From Actinomycetes bacterium (GTDB taxonomy: Bacteria > Actinomycetota > Actinomycetes > S36-B12), in the NCBI GenBank assembly GCA_030425745.1, contig JAUHZW010000109.1:1-7168 (forward strand): 7,168 bases of DNA, written 5' to 3'. The notes below the pieces were generated by a model. The model searched no databases. It was not told the DNA's origin and saw only the letters and a list, made by a program, of their open reading frames with translations. The position numbers and the translations under genes are program-made. Positions 1 to 5,925 of the stretch are shown here, piece by piece (position 1 is the stretch's first letter; every line of letters starts with the position of its first letter).

Positions 1-153
1 GAACGGCACGAACAGGTAGCCGGGCTGGTAGCGGTGGTTGTCGTCCGCGTCGACGACGGTGATCTCCCAGTCGGACGCGGGCAGCTTCTTCCGCAGCTTG
101 TTGGCGGAGATGGTTCCGGCGGTTCCCCCGCCGAGGATCAGCAGCTTCTTCAT
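1..153 (-). CDS. FAD/NAD(P)-dependent oxidoreductase, sulfide:quinone oxidoreductase-like (N-terminal fragment)
   Basis: Only the first 51 codons are in the window; the gene runs off the left edge. The product begins MKKLLILGGGTAGTISANKL, a first beta strand followed by the glycine-rich dinucleotide-binding turn (GGGTAG, residues 8-13) of a Rossmann fold. Residues 30-36 (EITVVDA) form the second strand, whose terminal acid normally binds the adenosine ribose of FAD. This is followed by D-N-H-R-Y-Q-P-G-Y-L-F-V-P-F (residues 38-51), the 'YQPGYLF' segment typical of sulfide:quinone oxidoreductases and related NDH-2-like flavoproteins. Such enzymes are peripheral membrane proteins that oxidise sulfide to polysulfide or persulfide and reduce quinone. 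The ATG is well placed because the fold starts at residue 2, but no good Shine-Dalgarno precedes it. The catalytic cysteines lie outside the window, so the substrate is inferred and another pyridine nucleotide-disulfide oxidoreductase is possible. Confidence 0.75.
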   Translation of the reverse strand, partial: MKKLLILGGGTAGTISANKLRKKLPASDWEITVVDADDNHRYQPGYLFVPF

Positions 154-171
154 GTCAAGAATCGTGACATG
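151..171. promoter_or_regulatory. Perfect inverted repeat over the oxidoreductase start codon (candidate operator)
   Basis: CATGTCA (151-157) and TGACATG (165-171) form a perfect 7-bp inverted repeat separated by 7 bp; centre-to-centre spacing is 14 bp. The left arm includes the start codon of the minus-strand oxidoreductase. A dimeric repressor bound here would block initiation. ArsR- or CsoR-type sulfide/persulfide regulators commonly control sqr genes, but no regulator is encoded in the window and the binding protein is unknown. A separate 10-bp palindrome CCCCATGGGG lies at 184-193. Confidence 0.4.
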
Positions 172-215
172 GGAAACCGCGCCCCCCATGGGGTCGAAGT
201 GCGGGACTTGCCATG

Positions 216-256
216 ACGAAGGTCCCCGCCCGAGGGATCGGGGCGGGGACCTTCGT
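216..256 (-). terminator. Strong GC-rich hairpin after the 80-residue protein gene
   Basis: Positions 216-231 and 241-256 are perfectly complementary over 16 bp (arm ACGAAGGTCCCCGCCC), with a 9-nt loop at 232-240. On the minus strand it starts 20 bp after the stop codon of the 276-518 gene and ends about 60 bp before the oxidoreductase start. There is no T tract on either strand, as is common for actinobacterial intrinsic terminators. It would separate the small-gene transcript from the oxidoreductase, or act as an mRNA-stabilising or attenuating stem between them. Confidence 0.7.
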
Positions 257-275
257 GTGGGTCGTGTGCGGGAAG

Positions 276-518
276 CTATGCGCTCCGGGGGAGCGACTCC
301 TCCATCTGGTCGGCCAGCGGGGCCAGCTTCTGGTGCATCTCCACGTACTCCAGGGCCTCGTCGATGTAGGGGGTGTCGAACTCGGCGCCGCAGGGGCACT
401 CGAGGACGAACCGGCACTTCTCGTAGCTGAAGGAAGAGGTCACCTGATGGCGCTCGTCATGCAGCGGTGCAGCCAACTCGGTGAGGTGGCGGTCGCGACG
501 GAAGAACGGAACGTTCAT
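276..518 (-). CDS. Small conserved-looking protein with CxC cysteine cluster, function unknown
   Basis: This encodes an 80-residue soluble protein that I do not recognise as a named family. The C-terminal half carries C35-x5-C41-x-C43-G, then a predicted helix (residues 52-65) with H62, followed by a short charged tail. The CxCG turn plus helical histidine resembles a minimal zinc-ribbon or metal-binding half-domain; three cysteines and one histidine are enough for one Zn or another thiophilic metal. The N-terminus (MNVPFFRRDRHLTELA) is basic and amphipathic. The ATG at 518 is chosen because AGTAGGTG lies 5 nt upstream; a longer reading from GTG at 611 would cross the small ORF at 527-604 in another frame. 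It lies between that ORF and an SQR-like gene on the same strand, so a role in sulfur or metal handling is possible but only inferred. Confidence 0.7.
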   Translation of the reverse strand: MNVPFFRRDRHLTELAAPLHDERHQVTSSFSYEKCRFVLECPCGAEFDTPYIDEALEYVEMHQKLAPLADQMEESLPRSA

Positions 519-526
519 CGCGACAC

Positions 527-604
527 CTACTGCTTGTCGCTGGTGCGGTCGGTGAGCAGGTCGGTGATCCGACGCTCGGTACGGAACGGGAAGGGGAGCT
601 TCAT
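527..604 (-). CDS. 25-residue small ORF resembling the N-terminus of the next protein
   Basis: An ATG preceded by GAGAGGCAGGTG opens a 25-codon frame ending in TAG, 8 nt before the start of the 80-residue protein gene. The peptide begins MKLPFPFRTERRITDLL. Aligned to MNVPFFRRDRHLTELA with one gap, it shares M, P, F, F, R, R, T and L, plus V/L, D/E and I/L exchanges. The two translation starts also share AGGTGT upstream. It could be a translated leader or small protein, or the remnant of a duplicated gene that lost its cysteine domain. The tight spacing suggests translational coupling with the downstream gene. Translation itself is inferred. Confidence 0.45.
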   Translation of the reverse strand: MKLPFPFRTERRITDLLTDRTSDKQ

Positions 605-655
605 GGCACACCTGCCTCTCGTGGGAACTCGTCAGAGTCGTGTTCTGAAGTCACG

Positions 656-685
656 AGGGTAGCACTGGGGAGTCACGTTTGTGAA
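656..685 (-). promoter_or_regulatory. Candidate sigma-70-type promoter for the small-ORF cluster
   Basis: Reading on the minus strand, TTCACA (685-680) and TACCCT (661-656) are separated by 18 bp, and the -10 is preceded by TGC, an extended -10 feature. Initiation near 649 would give a leader of about 45 nt before the ATG at 604. TCAC-N4-GTGA (673-684) overlaps the -35 element. Confidence 0.45.
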
Positions 686-692
686 ACCCGGT

Positions 693-725
693 GTTCCGGT
701 GTCGTTCACTTTCCGTTCATTTTAG
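693..725 (+). promoter_or_regulatory. Three 11-nt direct repeats resembling a PHO box (PhoP/RegX3-type site)
   Basis: Three contiguous 11-nt units start with GTTC: GTTCCGGTGTC (693-703), GTTCACTTTCC (704-714) and GTTCATTTTAG (715-725). Two or more 11-nt units with a conserved GTTCACC-like head are the known binding pattern of PhoP in Streptomyces and of RegX3 in mycobacteria. Units 2 and 3 match GTTCA(C/T) well; unit 1 is degenerate. The near edge is 7 bp upstream of the minus-strand -35 candidate, a usual place for an OmpR-family activator. However, the repeats face away from that gene, so repression or another regulator is also possible. Confidence 0.45.
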
Positions 726-740
726 GGCGTCTCAGGGTCG

Positions 741-1241
741 TCAGTACCCGCCGTTGGCCTTGAACCGGTCCCAGGAGGCGTGGATCTCCTTCTCGGCATC
801 GGAGCGACCCACCCACGTGGCGCCCTCGACGCTCTTGCCCGGCTCGAGGTCCTTGTAGACCTCGAAGAAGTGCTGGATCTCCAGACGGTCGAACTCGGCG
901 ACGTGGTGGATGTCGCGCATGTGCTCCATGCGCGGATCGCCCGCCGGCACGCACAGGACCTTGTCGTCTCCGCCGGCCTCGTCCGTCATGCGGAACATCC
1001 CGACCGCGCGGCAGGTGATGACGACGCCCGGGAAGGTGGGCTCCTGCACCAGCACCAGGGCGTCCAGCGGATCGCCGTCGAGGCCCAGGGTGTCGTCGAT
1101 GAACCCGTAGTCGTGGGGGTAGCGGGTCGATGTGAAGAGCATGCGGTCCAGACGGATGCGGCCGGTGTGGTGGTCGATCTCGTACTTGTTCCGGCTGCCG
1201 GCCGGGATCTCGATGGTCACATCGAAGGTCAGCGGCTCCAT
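741..1241 (-). CDS. ppa: Inorganic pyrophosphatase, family I
   Basis: This is a 166-residue soluble cytoplasmic enzyme that hydrolyses pyrophosphate to two phosphates with Mg2+, pulling nucleotide polymerisation and salvage reactions forward. The sequence starts MEPLTFDVTIEIPAGSRNKYE, the substrate-binding strand of family I enzymes. It then has the acid-rich metal site DGDPLDALVLV (about residues 50-60), followed by D82 and D87 in the E-A-G-G-D-D-K segment, and the C-terminal F-F-E-V-Y-K-D-L-E motif. Length is normal for a prokaryotic family I enzyme. The ATG at 1241 is preferred over an in-frame ATG at 1286 because GGGAGGA lies 5 nt upstream and the fold begins there. It is divergent from dacB. 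No clear hairpin follows its stop codon. Confidence 0.97.
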   Translation of the reverse strand: MEPLTFDVTIEIPAGSRNKYEIDHHTGRIRLDRMLFTSTRYPHDYGFIDDTLGLDGDPLDALVLVQEPTFPGVVITCRAVGMFRMTDEAGGDDKVLCVPAGDPRMEHMRDIHHVAEFDRLEIQHFFEVYKDLEPGKSVEGATWVGRSDAEKEIHASWDRFKANGGY

Positions 1242-1309
1242 GGGTCCTCCCTGCGGGTCAGCGGTCGGGCGATCCCCCACAGTCATCCGGCGGCGCCACG
1301 TGTGTGCCC

Positions 1310-1315
1310 TAGTGT
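1310..1315 (+). promoter_or_regulatory. Possible -10 element for dacB
   Basis: TAGTGT lies 27 bp before the TTG start and would give a leader of about 20 nt containing the ribosome binding site. No convincing -35 hexamer is present 16-19 bp upstream. The palindromes GGCGCC and CACGTG (1292-1302) sit in the divergent gap. No ppa promoter could be assigned with confidence. Confidence 0.25.
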
Positions 1316-1332
1316 TCCCTACGACGAGGTGA

Positions 1333-1338
1333 GGGAGG
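1333..1338 (+). promoter_or_regulatory. Ribosome binding site that fixes the TTG start of dacB
   Basis: GGGAGG ends 4 nt before TTG 1343 and 13 nt before the next in-frame candidate, GTG 1352. The spacing favours TTG. Both starts leave a functional signal peptide. Confidence 0.7.
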
Positions 1339-1342
1339 ACCG

Positions 1343-2686
1343 TTGGGCAGCGTGATCGGCCGGAAGGTGACCAGAGTCACCGCCTCCTGCGCACTGGCCC
1401 TGACTGCGGCCGCCCTCCCGGCGCCCATGGCGAGCGCGGCCGACTCGGTGCCGCCCCCCTCCACGGCGCCCGTGCTGACCCCCGCCCCCGCATCCTCGGG
1501 CGCGGCACCGACGGCACAGGGTGTGCAGGGGCGCCTCGGCAAGCTCGTGCGCAAGCAGCTCAAGGGCGCGTCCGTGCTCGTGGTCGACCCGGCCACGGGG
1601 ACGGTCCTGTTCGACCAGCGCGGGGCCCGTCCACGCATCCCCGCCTCCACGGTGAAGCTCGCCACCGCCGCCGCCGCACTCGATGTGCTCGGCCCCACCG
1701 CCACCCTGCCGACGATCGCGTACCGAGACGACCGGAAGGTCTACCTGGTCGGTGGGGGCGATCCCACCCTCGCCCGCAAGAAGGGCGGCAACCCCGCGGC
1801 CGGTGGGCGCCCGTCCCTGACCGAACTCGCCAAGGCGGTGGCCGCCGACTACGGCACCCAGACCGCCGTGCAGGTCATCTACGACGCATCCCTGTTCGAC
1901 GGCCCGGGTCTGGGTCCCGGCTGGTCGAAGTCCTTTCCCAAGGCGGGCGTGGTGGCACCCGTCAGTGCGCTCGTGGTCGATGGCGGGCGCGTGCGCCCCG
2001 GGGCCAGTGCCCGCGTGCAGGATCCCGCCCGTCAGGCCGCTGATGTCTTCGCGTCCTTGCTGAAGTCCGAGGGAATGAAGGTCCGGTCGGTCAAGCCGGG
2101 TTCTCTCGACCCCGCTGCCGCAGAGATCGCGCGAGTCGAGTCCGCGACCATCGCCGACATCGTGGAGCACATGCTCACCGACTCCGAGAACGACTACGCC
2201 GAGGCGCTGGCCCACCTCGTCGGTGGCAAGGCCCTGGGGCGCCCGGACTTCGCCGGTGGTGCCGAGGCCACCATCGCGGCCCTGCAACGACTCGGCATGG
2301 ACACCACCGGCGTCCAACTCTCCGACGGCAGCGGGCTCTCGCGCCGGGATCGCATGCCGGCAACGGCCCTCGCCTCGATCCTGACCGGCGTCGTCACGAG
2401 CGGTGATCCGGACATCTCGTCGGTCGCCTCCGGCCTGCCGATCGCCGGGCTCACCGGCACCCTCGCCGGACGGTTCGGCACCTCCGCCACCAAGGCGGGC
2501 CGCGGATTCGTCCACGCCAAGACCGGCACCCTCACCGGGGTCACCAGCCTCGCCGGCACCGTCCTCGACGCCGACGGTCGCACCCTCGTCTTCGCGCTGC
2601 TCGACGACAAGGTGAAATCCATCGCGAAGACCCGAGGGACAATGGACACCGTCGCCAGCCGGCTCGCCGGCTGCGGCTGCGGGTGA
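1343..2686 (+). CDS. dacB: D-alanyl-D-alanine carboxypeptidase/endopeptidase, PBP4 type (peptidase S13)
   Basis: This is a 447-residue exported penicillin-binding protein that trims or cleaves peptidoglycan stem peptides outside the membrane. Residues 1-33 form a signal peptide: basic GRKVTR, a hydrophobic A/L-rich core, and a likely cleavage after A-S-A. A proline/alanine-rich linker follows to about residue 60. The three penicilloyl-serine transferase motifs are present in order: S102-T-V-K105 (nucleophile serine and lysine), S281-E-N283, and K393-T-G395 in HAKTGTLTG. The large insert between motifs 1 and 2 is typical of S13 enzymes. The protein ends in LAGCGCG, a cysteine-containing tail seen in related actinobacterial enzymes. 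No lipobox is seen. It starts the plus-strand block. Confidence 0.93.
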   Translation: MGSVIGRKVTRVTASCALALTAAALPAPMASAADSVPPPSTAPVLTPAPASSGAAPTAQGVQGRLGKLVRKQLKGASVLVVDPATGTVLFDQRGARPRIPASTVKLATAAAALDVLGPTATLPTIAYRDDRKVYLVGGGDPTLARKKGGNPAAGGRPSLTELAKAVAADYGTQTAVQVIYDASLFDGPGLGPGWSKSFPKAGVVAPVSALVVDGGRVRPGASARVQDPARQAADVFASLLKSEGMKVRSVKPGSLDPAAAEIARVESATIADIVEHMLTDSENDYAEALAHLVGGKALGRPDFAGGAEATIAALQRLGMDTTGVQLSDGSGLSRRDRMPATALASILTGVVTSGDPDISSVASGLPIAGLTGTLAGRFGTSATKAGRGFVHAKTGTLTGVTSLAGTVLDADGRTLVFALLDDKVKSIAKTRGTMDTVASRLAGCGCG

Positions 2687-2687
2687 T

Positions 2688-2732
2688 CTGACCCGACTGA
2701 CACTGACTCGACTGACACTGACCCGACTGACA
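2688..2732 (+). repeat. 15-bp tandem repeat, three copies, between dacB and manA
   Basis: Three adjacent copies of CTGACYCGACTGACA occupy 2688-2702, 2703-2717 and 2718-2732, differing only at the sixth base of the unit (C, T, C). The array starts one base after the dacB stop codon and runs directly into the AAGGAG ribosome binding site of the next gene (2732-2737). It does not form an obvious hairpin. Its copy number may vary between strains by slippage, changing the distance between the two genes. Confidence 0.9.
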
Positions 2733-2742
2733 AGGAGCCCGC

Positions 2743-3789
2743 ATGCTGCCCGTCCTGCTGCCGGTCAACCAGTTCGACCACTTCTACCGCGGCGGTGACC
2801 GCATCGGCGCTCTGCGTCACGGACCAGGCGGCCCCCAGCGCCCGGAGGAGTGGATCGGGTCGACGACGGCCCGGTTCGGCCAGGCCCCGCAGGGGTTCAG
2901 CCGCCTTCCCGATGGGCGCCTCCTCATCGAGGCGGTCGAGGCTGACCCGCAGGCATGGCTCGGGGCGGAGCATGTCGCGCGCTACGGCACCAGCACCGAG
3001 GTCCTCATCAAACTGCTTGATCTGAACCAGCGGCTGCCCGTCCACCTGCACCCCAACCGGGAGTTCTCGCGCACCCATCTCGGGCTCGCCCATGGCAAGA
3101 CCGAGGCCTGGTACGTGCTCGACGCCCCGGAGGGCGGCGAGGTCGGGGTCGGCTTCGCCGAGGAGATGTCCCGCGCTCAGGTGGCCGACTGGGTGTCGTC
3201 GGAGGACAGCGATGCACTGCTCGGAGCCCTGCGTCGCAGGGTGGTGCGCCCCGGTGACGCGATGCTCGTGCCTGCCGGTCTGCCCCACACCGTCGCCTCC
3301 GGGGTCTTCGTGCTTGAGCTGCAGGAGCCGACCGACCTGTCGATCCTGCTGGAATGGCAGGGCTTCGCCGTCGATGGGTTCAAGGACGGCCATCTCGACC
3401 TCGGCTTCGACGCAGCCCTGCAGGCGGTCGACCTCTCGGCTGTCAGTGACGGAGACCTCGACCGGCTCGTCCTGCCGCGCGAGGAGATCGAGGGCGCGGG
3501 ACTGCGATCGGCCATGCCGCCGCAGGCCGACGGATACTTCCGTGCACACCGCTTCGATGCGGCCGAGGGAACGGTCGACGTGCCAGCCGGCTTCGCGATC
3601 GTCCTGATCCTCGACGGCCACGGGGTGCTGCGGTCCGGTGCCGGATCACTGGAGGTCGCGAAGGGCGACGTCGTCCTCGTCCCGTTCGCGGCCGGTGACT
3701 ATGCACTGCACTCGACCGGTGCCGGTCATCCGCTGACCGGTGTGGTGTGTCGGCCGCCGGCCCCCGACGCTCCGACCGGCGTGCGCTGA
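2743..3789 (+). CDS. manA: Mannose-6-phosphate isomerase, class I (cupin)
   Basis: A 348-residue cytoplasmic zinc enzyme predicted to interconvert mannose-6-phosphate and fructose-6-phosphate, linking glycolysis to GDP-mannose and cell-envelope mannosylation. The visible metal ligands follow the family pattern: H101 and H103 in LPVHLHPNREF, E121 in GKTEAWYVL, and H182 in PAGLPHTV. EEWIGS (35-40) matches the early conserved segment, and VLELQEPTDLSILLEW (190-205) corresponds to the E-Q-x-S-D-x-T region. The C-terminal third is a second cupin-like domain (VLILDGHGVL, GDVVLVPFAAGDY). Length fits the shorter bacterial class. AAGGAG lies 5 nt before the ATG. It is an unusual insertion in this conserved gene block. 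A related sugar isomerase specificity cannot be excluded. Confidence 0.85.
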   Translation: MLPVLLPVNQFDHFYRGGDRIGALRHGPGGPQRPEEWIGSTTARFGQAPQGFSRLPDGRLLIEAVEADPQAWLGAEHVARYGTSTEVLIKLLDLNQRLPVHLHPNREFSRTHLGLAHGKTEAWYVLDAPEGGEVGVGFAEEMSRAQVADWVSSEDSDALLGALRRRVVRPGDAMLVPAGLPHTVASGVFVLELQEPTDLSILLEWQGFAVDGFKDGHLDLGFDAALQAVDLSAVSDGDLDRLVLPREEIEGAGLRSAMPPQADGYFRAHRFDAAEGTVDVPAGFAIVLILDGHGVLRSGAGSLEVAKGDVVLVPFAAGDYALHSTGAGHPLTGVVCRPPAPDAPTGVR

Positions 3790-3803
3790 TCGGGCGGCCC
3801 CTG

Positions 3804-4871
3804 ATGCCGGACTCCACCTCTCCGGACGCCATCGACTGGGACCTGGCCCTGGCGACGGCTCGACGGTTCGCGCCGTCGGGCCCGGATCTGGCGCCTGAGG
3901 AGGCCCGCGCCGCCGTCACTGAGCTGCGCGCGCTCGCCCGGGAGGCCGTCGCGCCCGTGCGCGAGACGACGCTCATGATCGCGCCGGACACCGCGCCGGC
4001 GGTGGTCGTCGACCGTGGTGCCTGGGCGGCGTCGAACATCGAGGGCATGCGTGCGGTGCTGGATCGCTGGGACACCCTCAGTGCTCGAACCGAGGCAGCA
4101 CCCGCGGTCGTTCGCAGCCTCGGGTCACGCGGAACCGCTCTGCAGTTGGGCGCCGTGCTGGCGTGGCTCTCGACCAAGGTCCTCGGCCAGTTCGAGATCT
4201 TCGCGGTCGAGCGCGGCGAGCCCGGCCGACTCCTGCTCGTCGCGCCGACCATCGTGCAGGTGCAGCAGCAGCTGGGTGTCGACGCCCGGGACTTCCGGCT
4301 GTGGGTGTGCCTGCATGAGGAGACCCATCGCGTGCAGTTCGGTGCCGTGCCGTGGCTCGCCGATCACCTCACCGAGCGCATCACCGCGCTGCTCGCAGCC
4401 TCTGACCTCAGCACACGGGAGATGCTCGAGCGCATCGTCGCGTTCCTCTACGCGATGATCCGCTCCGTCCGCAGCGACTCCGACGTGAGCGTCGTCGAGG
4501 CGCTGCAGACCCCCGAGCAGCGGGAGATCTTCGACGAGATCACCGGGGTGATGTCCCTGCTCGAGGGCCACGCCGACGTGGTGATGGATGAAGTGGGTCC
4601 GGCGGTCGTGCCGAGCGTTGCAGAGATCCGCGAACGGTTCGGTGCGCGCCGCGAGCAGCCCGGCGCCGTGGACTCCGTCGCCCGTCGGCTGCTGGGCATG
4701 GACGCCAAGATGCGCCAGTACTCGCAGGGGGCTGCCTTCGTCCGCCATGGCGTGGAACGGCTCGGGATGGCCGGCTTCAACCGGGTGTGGGAGGCGCCGG
4801 CCAACCTGCCGTCGCGCGAGGAGATCCTCGACCCGCAGATGTGGGTCGACCGGATGGACCGCACCGCGTGA
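3804..4871 (+). CDS. Zinc-dependent metalloprotease of the DUF2342 / Zincin_2 family
   Basis: A 355-residue protein without a signal peptide or transmembrane segment. It carries H171-E-E-T-H175 in CLHEETHRVQFGAVPWL, the HExxH zincin signature, and a conserved L-L-E254-G-H256-A-D segment that may supply the third metal ligand. The family is called zinc-dependent metalloprotease, or 'coenzyme F420 biosynthesis-associated protein' in some annotations; its substrate is unknown and no F420 gene is nearby. It stands next to tilS in many actinobacteria. The ATG at 3804, 14 nt after the manA stop, is preferred over an in-frame upstream ATG at 3747 that would overlap manA by 43 bp and add an arginine-rich extension; the family domain begins at IDWDLA. 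The ribosome binding site is weak (GGGCGG, 3792-3797). Confidence 0.88.
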   Translation: MPDSTSPDAIDWDLALATARRFAPSGPDLAPEEARAAVTELRALAREAVAPVRETTLMIAPDTAPAVVVDRGAWAASNIEGMRAVLDRWDTLSARTEAAPAVVRSLGSRGTALQLGAVLAWLSTKVLGQFEIFAVERGEPGRLLLVAPTIVQVQQQLGVDARDFRLWVCLHEETHRVQFGAVPWLADHLTERITALLAASDLSTREMLERIVAFLYAMIRSVRSDSDVSVVEALQTPEQREIFDEITGVMSLLEGHADVVMDEVGPAVVPSVAEIRERFGARREQPGAVDSVARRLLGMDAKMRQYSQGAAFVRHGVERLGMAGFNRVWEAPANLPSREEILDPQMWVDRMDRTA

Positions 4872-4884
4872 AGGGGGATGCGGC

Positions 4885-5925
4885 GTGAGCCGTCGGGCGT
4901 CCTCCGATGAGGTGATGGCGATGCGTCGGGCGGTCGCAGACGCGCTGGCCGATCTCGCGCCCGGAACCTCCGTCCTCGTCGCGTGCTCCGGAGGCCCGGA
5001 CTCGCTCGCGCTGGTGGCGGCCACGGCCTGGGCGGCGCCCCGATCCGGGCTCCAGGCGCGTGCGATCGTCGTCGACCACGGTCTTCAGCAGGGTTCGGCC
5101 GAGGTCGCGGATGAGGCAGCGACGACGTGCGAACTCCTCGGAGTGCCGGCTGAGGTCGTGCAGGTCTCGGTGGGCACCGAGGGCGGGCCCGAGGCGGCGG
5201 CACGGGAGGCGCGGTACGCCGCGCTTGCTGACGCCGCGAAGCGACACGCTGCTCCCGTAGTCCTGCTCGGACACACCCTCGAGGATCAGGCCGAGACCGT
5301 CCTGCTGCGACTGGGACGCGGAGCGGGTGCTCGGTCGCTGGCGGCGATGGCTCCGGCGGCGGGCCTGTGGCGCCGGCCCCTGCTCGACCTGCCGCGGCAC
5401 GTGGTCCGCGCTGCGGCCCTCGACGCACTTCAACCGCTGGGACGATCCGCGTGGTCTGACCCCCACAACGAGGATCCCGCGTACGCGCGTGTGCGGGTGA
5501 GGCGCCTCCTGCCGGATCTCGACGCCGCCGTCGGTGGGGGAGCGGTACTCGGTCTCGCTCGCTCGGCGGACCTGCTCCGCGATGACGCCGATGCTCTCGA
5601 CGCCTGGGCTCACCGGGAGTACGAGGCCGAGGTCGTCATCGACGGCGACGAGATCTCGTCTGACTGTGCCGCCCTGAGCGACCTGCCAGCCGCCGTGCGC
5701 ACGCGAGTGATCCGGCTGATGGCGCTGGCGTGCGGTGCCCCGGGCGAGGCGCTCGGCATCGATCACATCCGCACCGTCGAGGCCCTCGTCATCAGCTGGC
5801 ATGGGCAGGGTCCGGCGAGTCTTCCGGGGGGCGTCCGTGCCTCGCGGGTCTATGGCAGGCTGTGCCTGCAGCCATCACGCCCCCAGACGTCGAGCCCCCT
5901 GACTGGAGCATCAAGTGGAGCCTGA
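4885..5925 (+). CDS. tilS: tRNA(Ile)-lysidine synthetase
   Basis: A 346-residue ATP-dependent enzyme that attaches lysine to C34 of the CAU anticodon of tRNA-Ile2, changing both its amino acid identity and codon reading from AUG to AUA. The N-type PP-loop S35-G-G-P-D-S40 binds ATP. Further conserved segments are VVDHGLQ (62-68), AREARYAAL (106-114), LLGHTLEDQAETVLLRLGRG (127-146) and WSDPHNEDPAYARVRVRRLLP (190-210). The C-terminal part is shorter than in E. coli, the usual actinobacterial form with a reduced tRNA-binding region. The GTG start at 4885 is preceded by AAGGGGG with 7-nt spacing, 13 nt after the metalloprotease stop. The 3' end overlaps hpt by 11 bp, implying translational coupling. 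Confidence 0.95.
   Translation: MSRRASSDEVMAMRRAVADALADLAPGTSVLVACSGGPDSLALVAATAWAAPRSGLQARAIVVDHGLQQGSAEVADEAATTCELLGVPAEVVQVSVGTEGGPEAAAREARYAALADAAKRHAAPVVLLGHTLEDQAETVLLRLGRGAGARSLAAMAPAAGLWRRPLLDLPRHVVRAAALDALQPLGRSAWSDPHNEDPAYARVRVRRLLPDLDAAVGGGAVLGLARSADLLRDDADALDAWAHREYEAEVVIDGDEISSDCAALSDLPAAVRTRVIRLMALACGAPGEALGIDHIRTVEALVISWHGQGPASLPGGVRASRVYGRLCLQPSRPQTSSPLTGASSGA

Noticed and set aside
618..657. Inverted repeat CTCGTG...CACGAG as a 5' UTR structure of the small-ORF transcript
   Set aside because: One arm overlaps the predicted -10 element and would not be in the RNA.
1242..1286. Fifteen-residue N-terminal extension of Ppa from an upstream ATG
   Set aside because: GGGAGGA is ideally spaced from the inner ATG at 1241 and the family fold starts there.
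1319..2515. 398-codon minus-strand open frame antisense to dacB
   Set aside because: Glycine/arginine-rich composition with no motif; a third-codon-position shadow of dacB.
2194..3621. 475-codon open frame on the minus strand across the dacB-manA junction
   Set aside because: It lies antisense to two genes with complete catalytic motifs and contains no recognisable domain. Long antisense frames are expected at this GC content.
3747..3803. Upstream start for the metalloprotease, overlapping manA by 43 bp
   Set aside because: The extension is arginine-rich and unlike the family; the inner ATG at 3804 starts just before the conserved region.
4588..4884. Extended tilS frame reading back into the metalloprotease gene
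   Set aside because: A good ribosome binding site precedes GTG 4885 and the PP-loop falls at the usual distance from it.
4777..5802. 341-codon minus-strand open frame antisense to tilS
   Set aside because: No domain signal, and tilS on the opposite strand is well supported by PP-loop and other family motifs.
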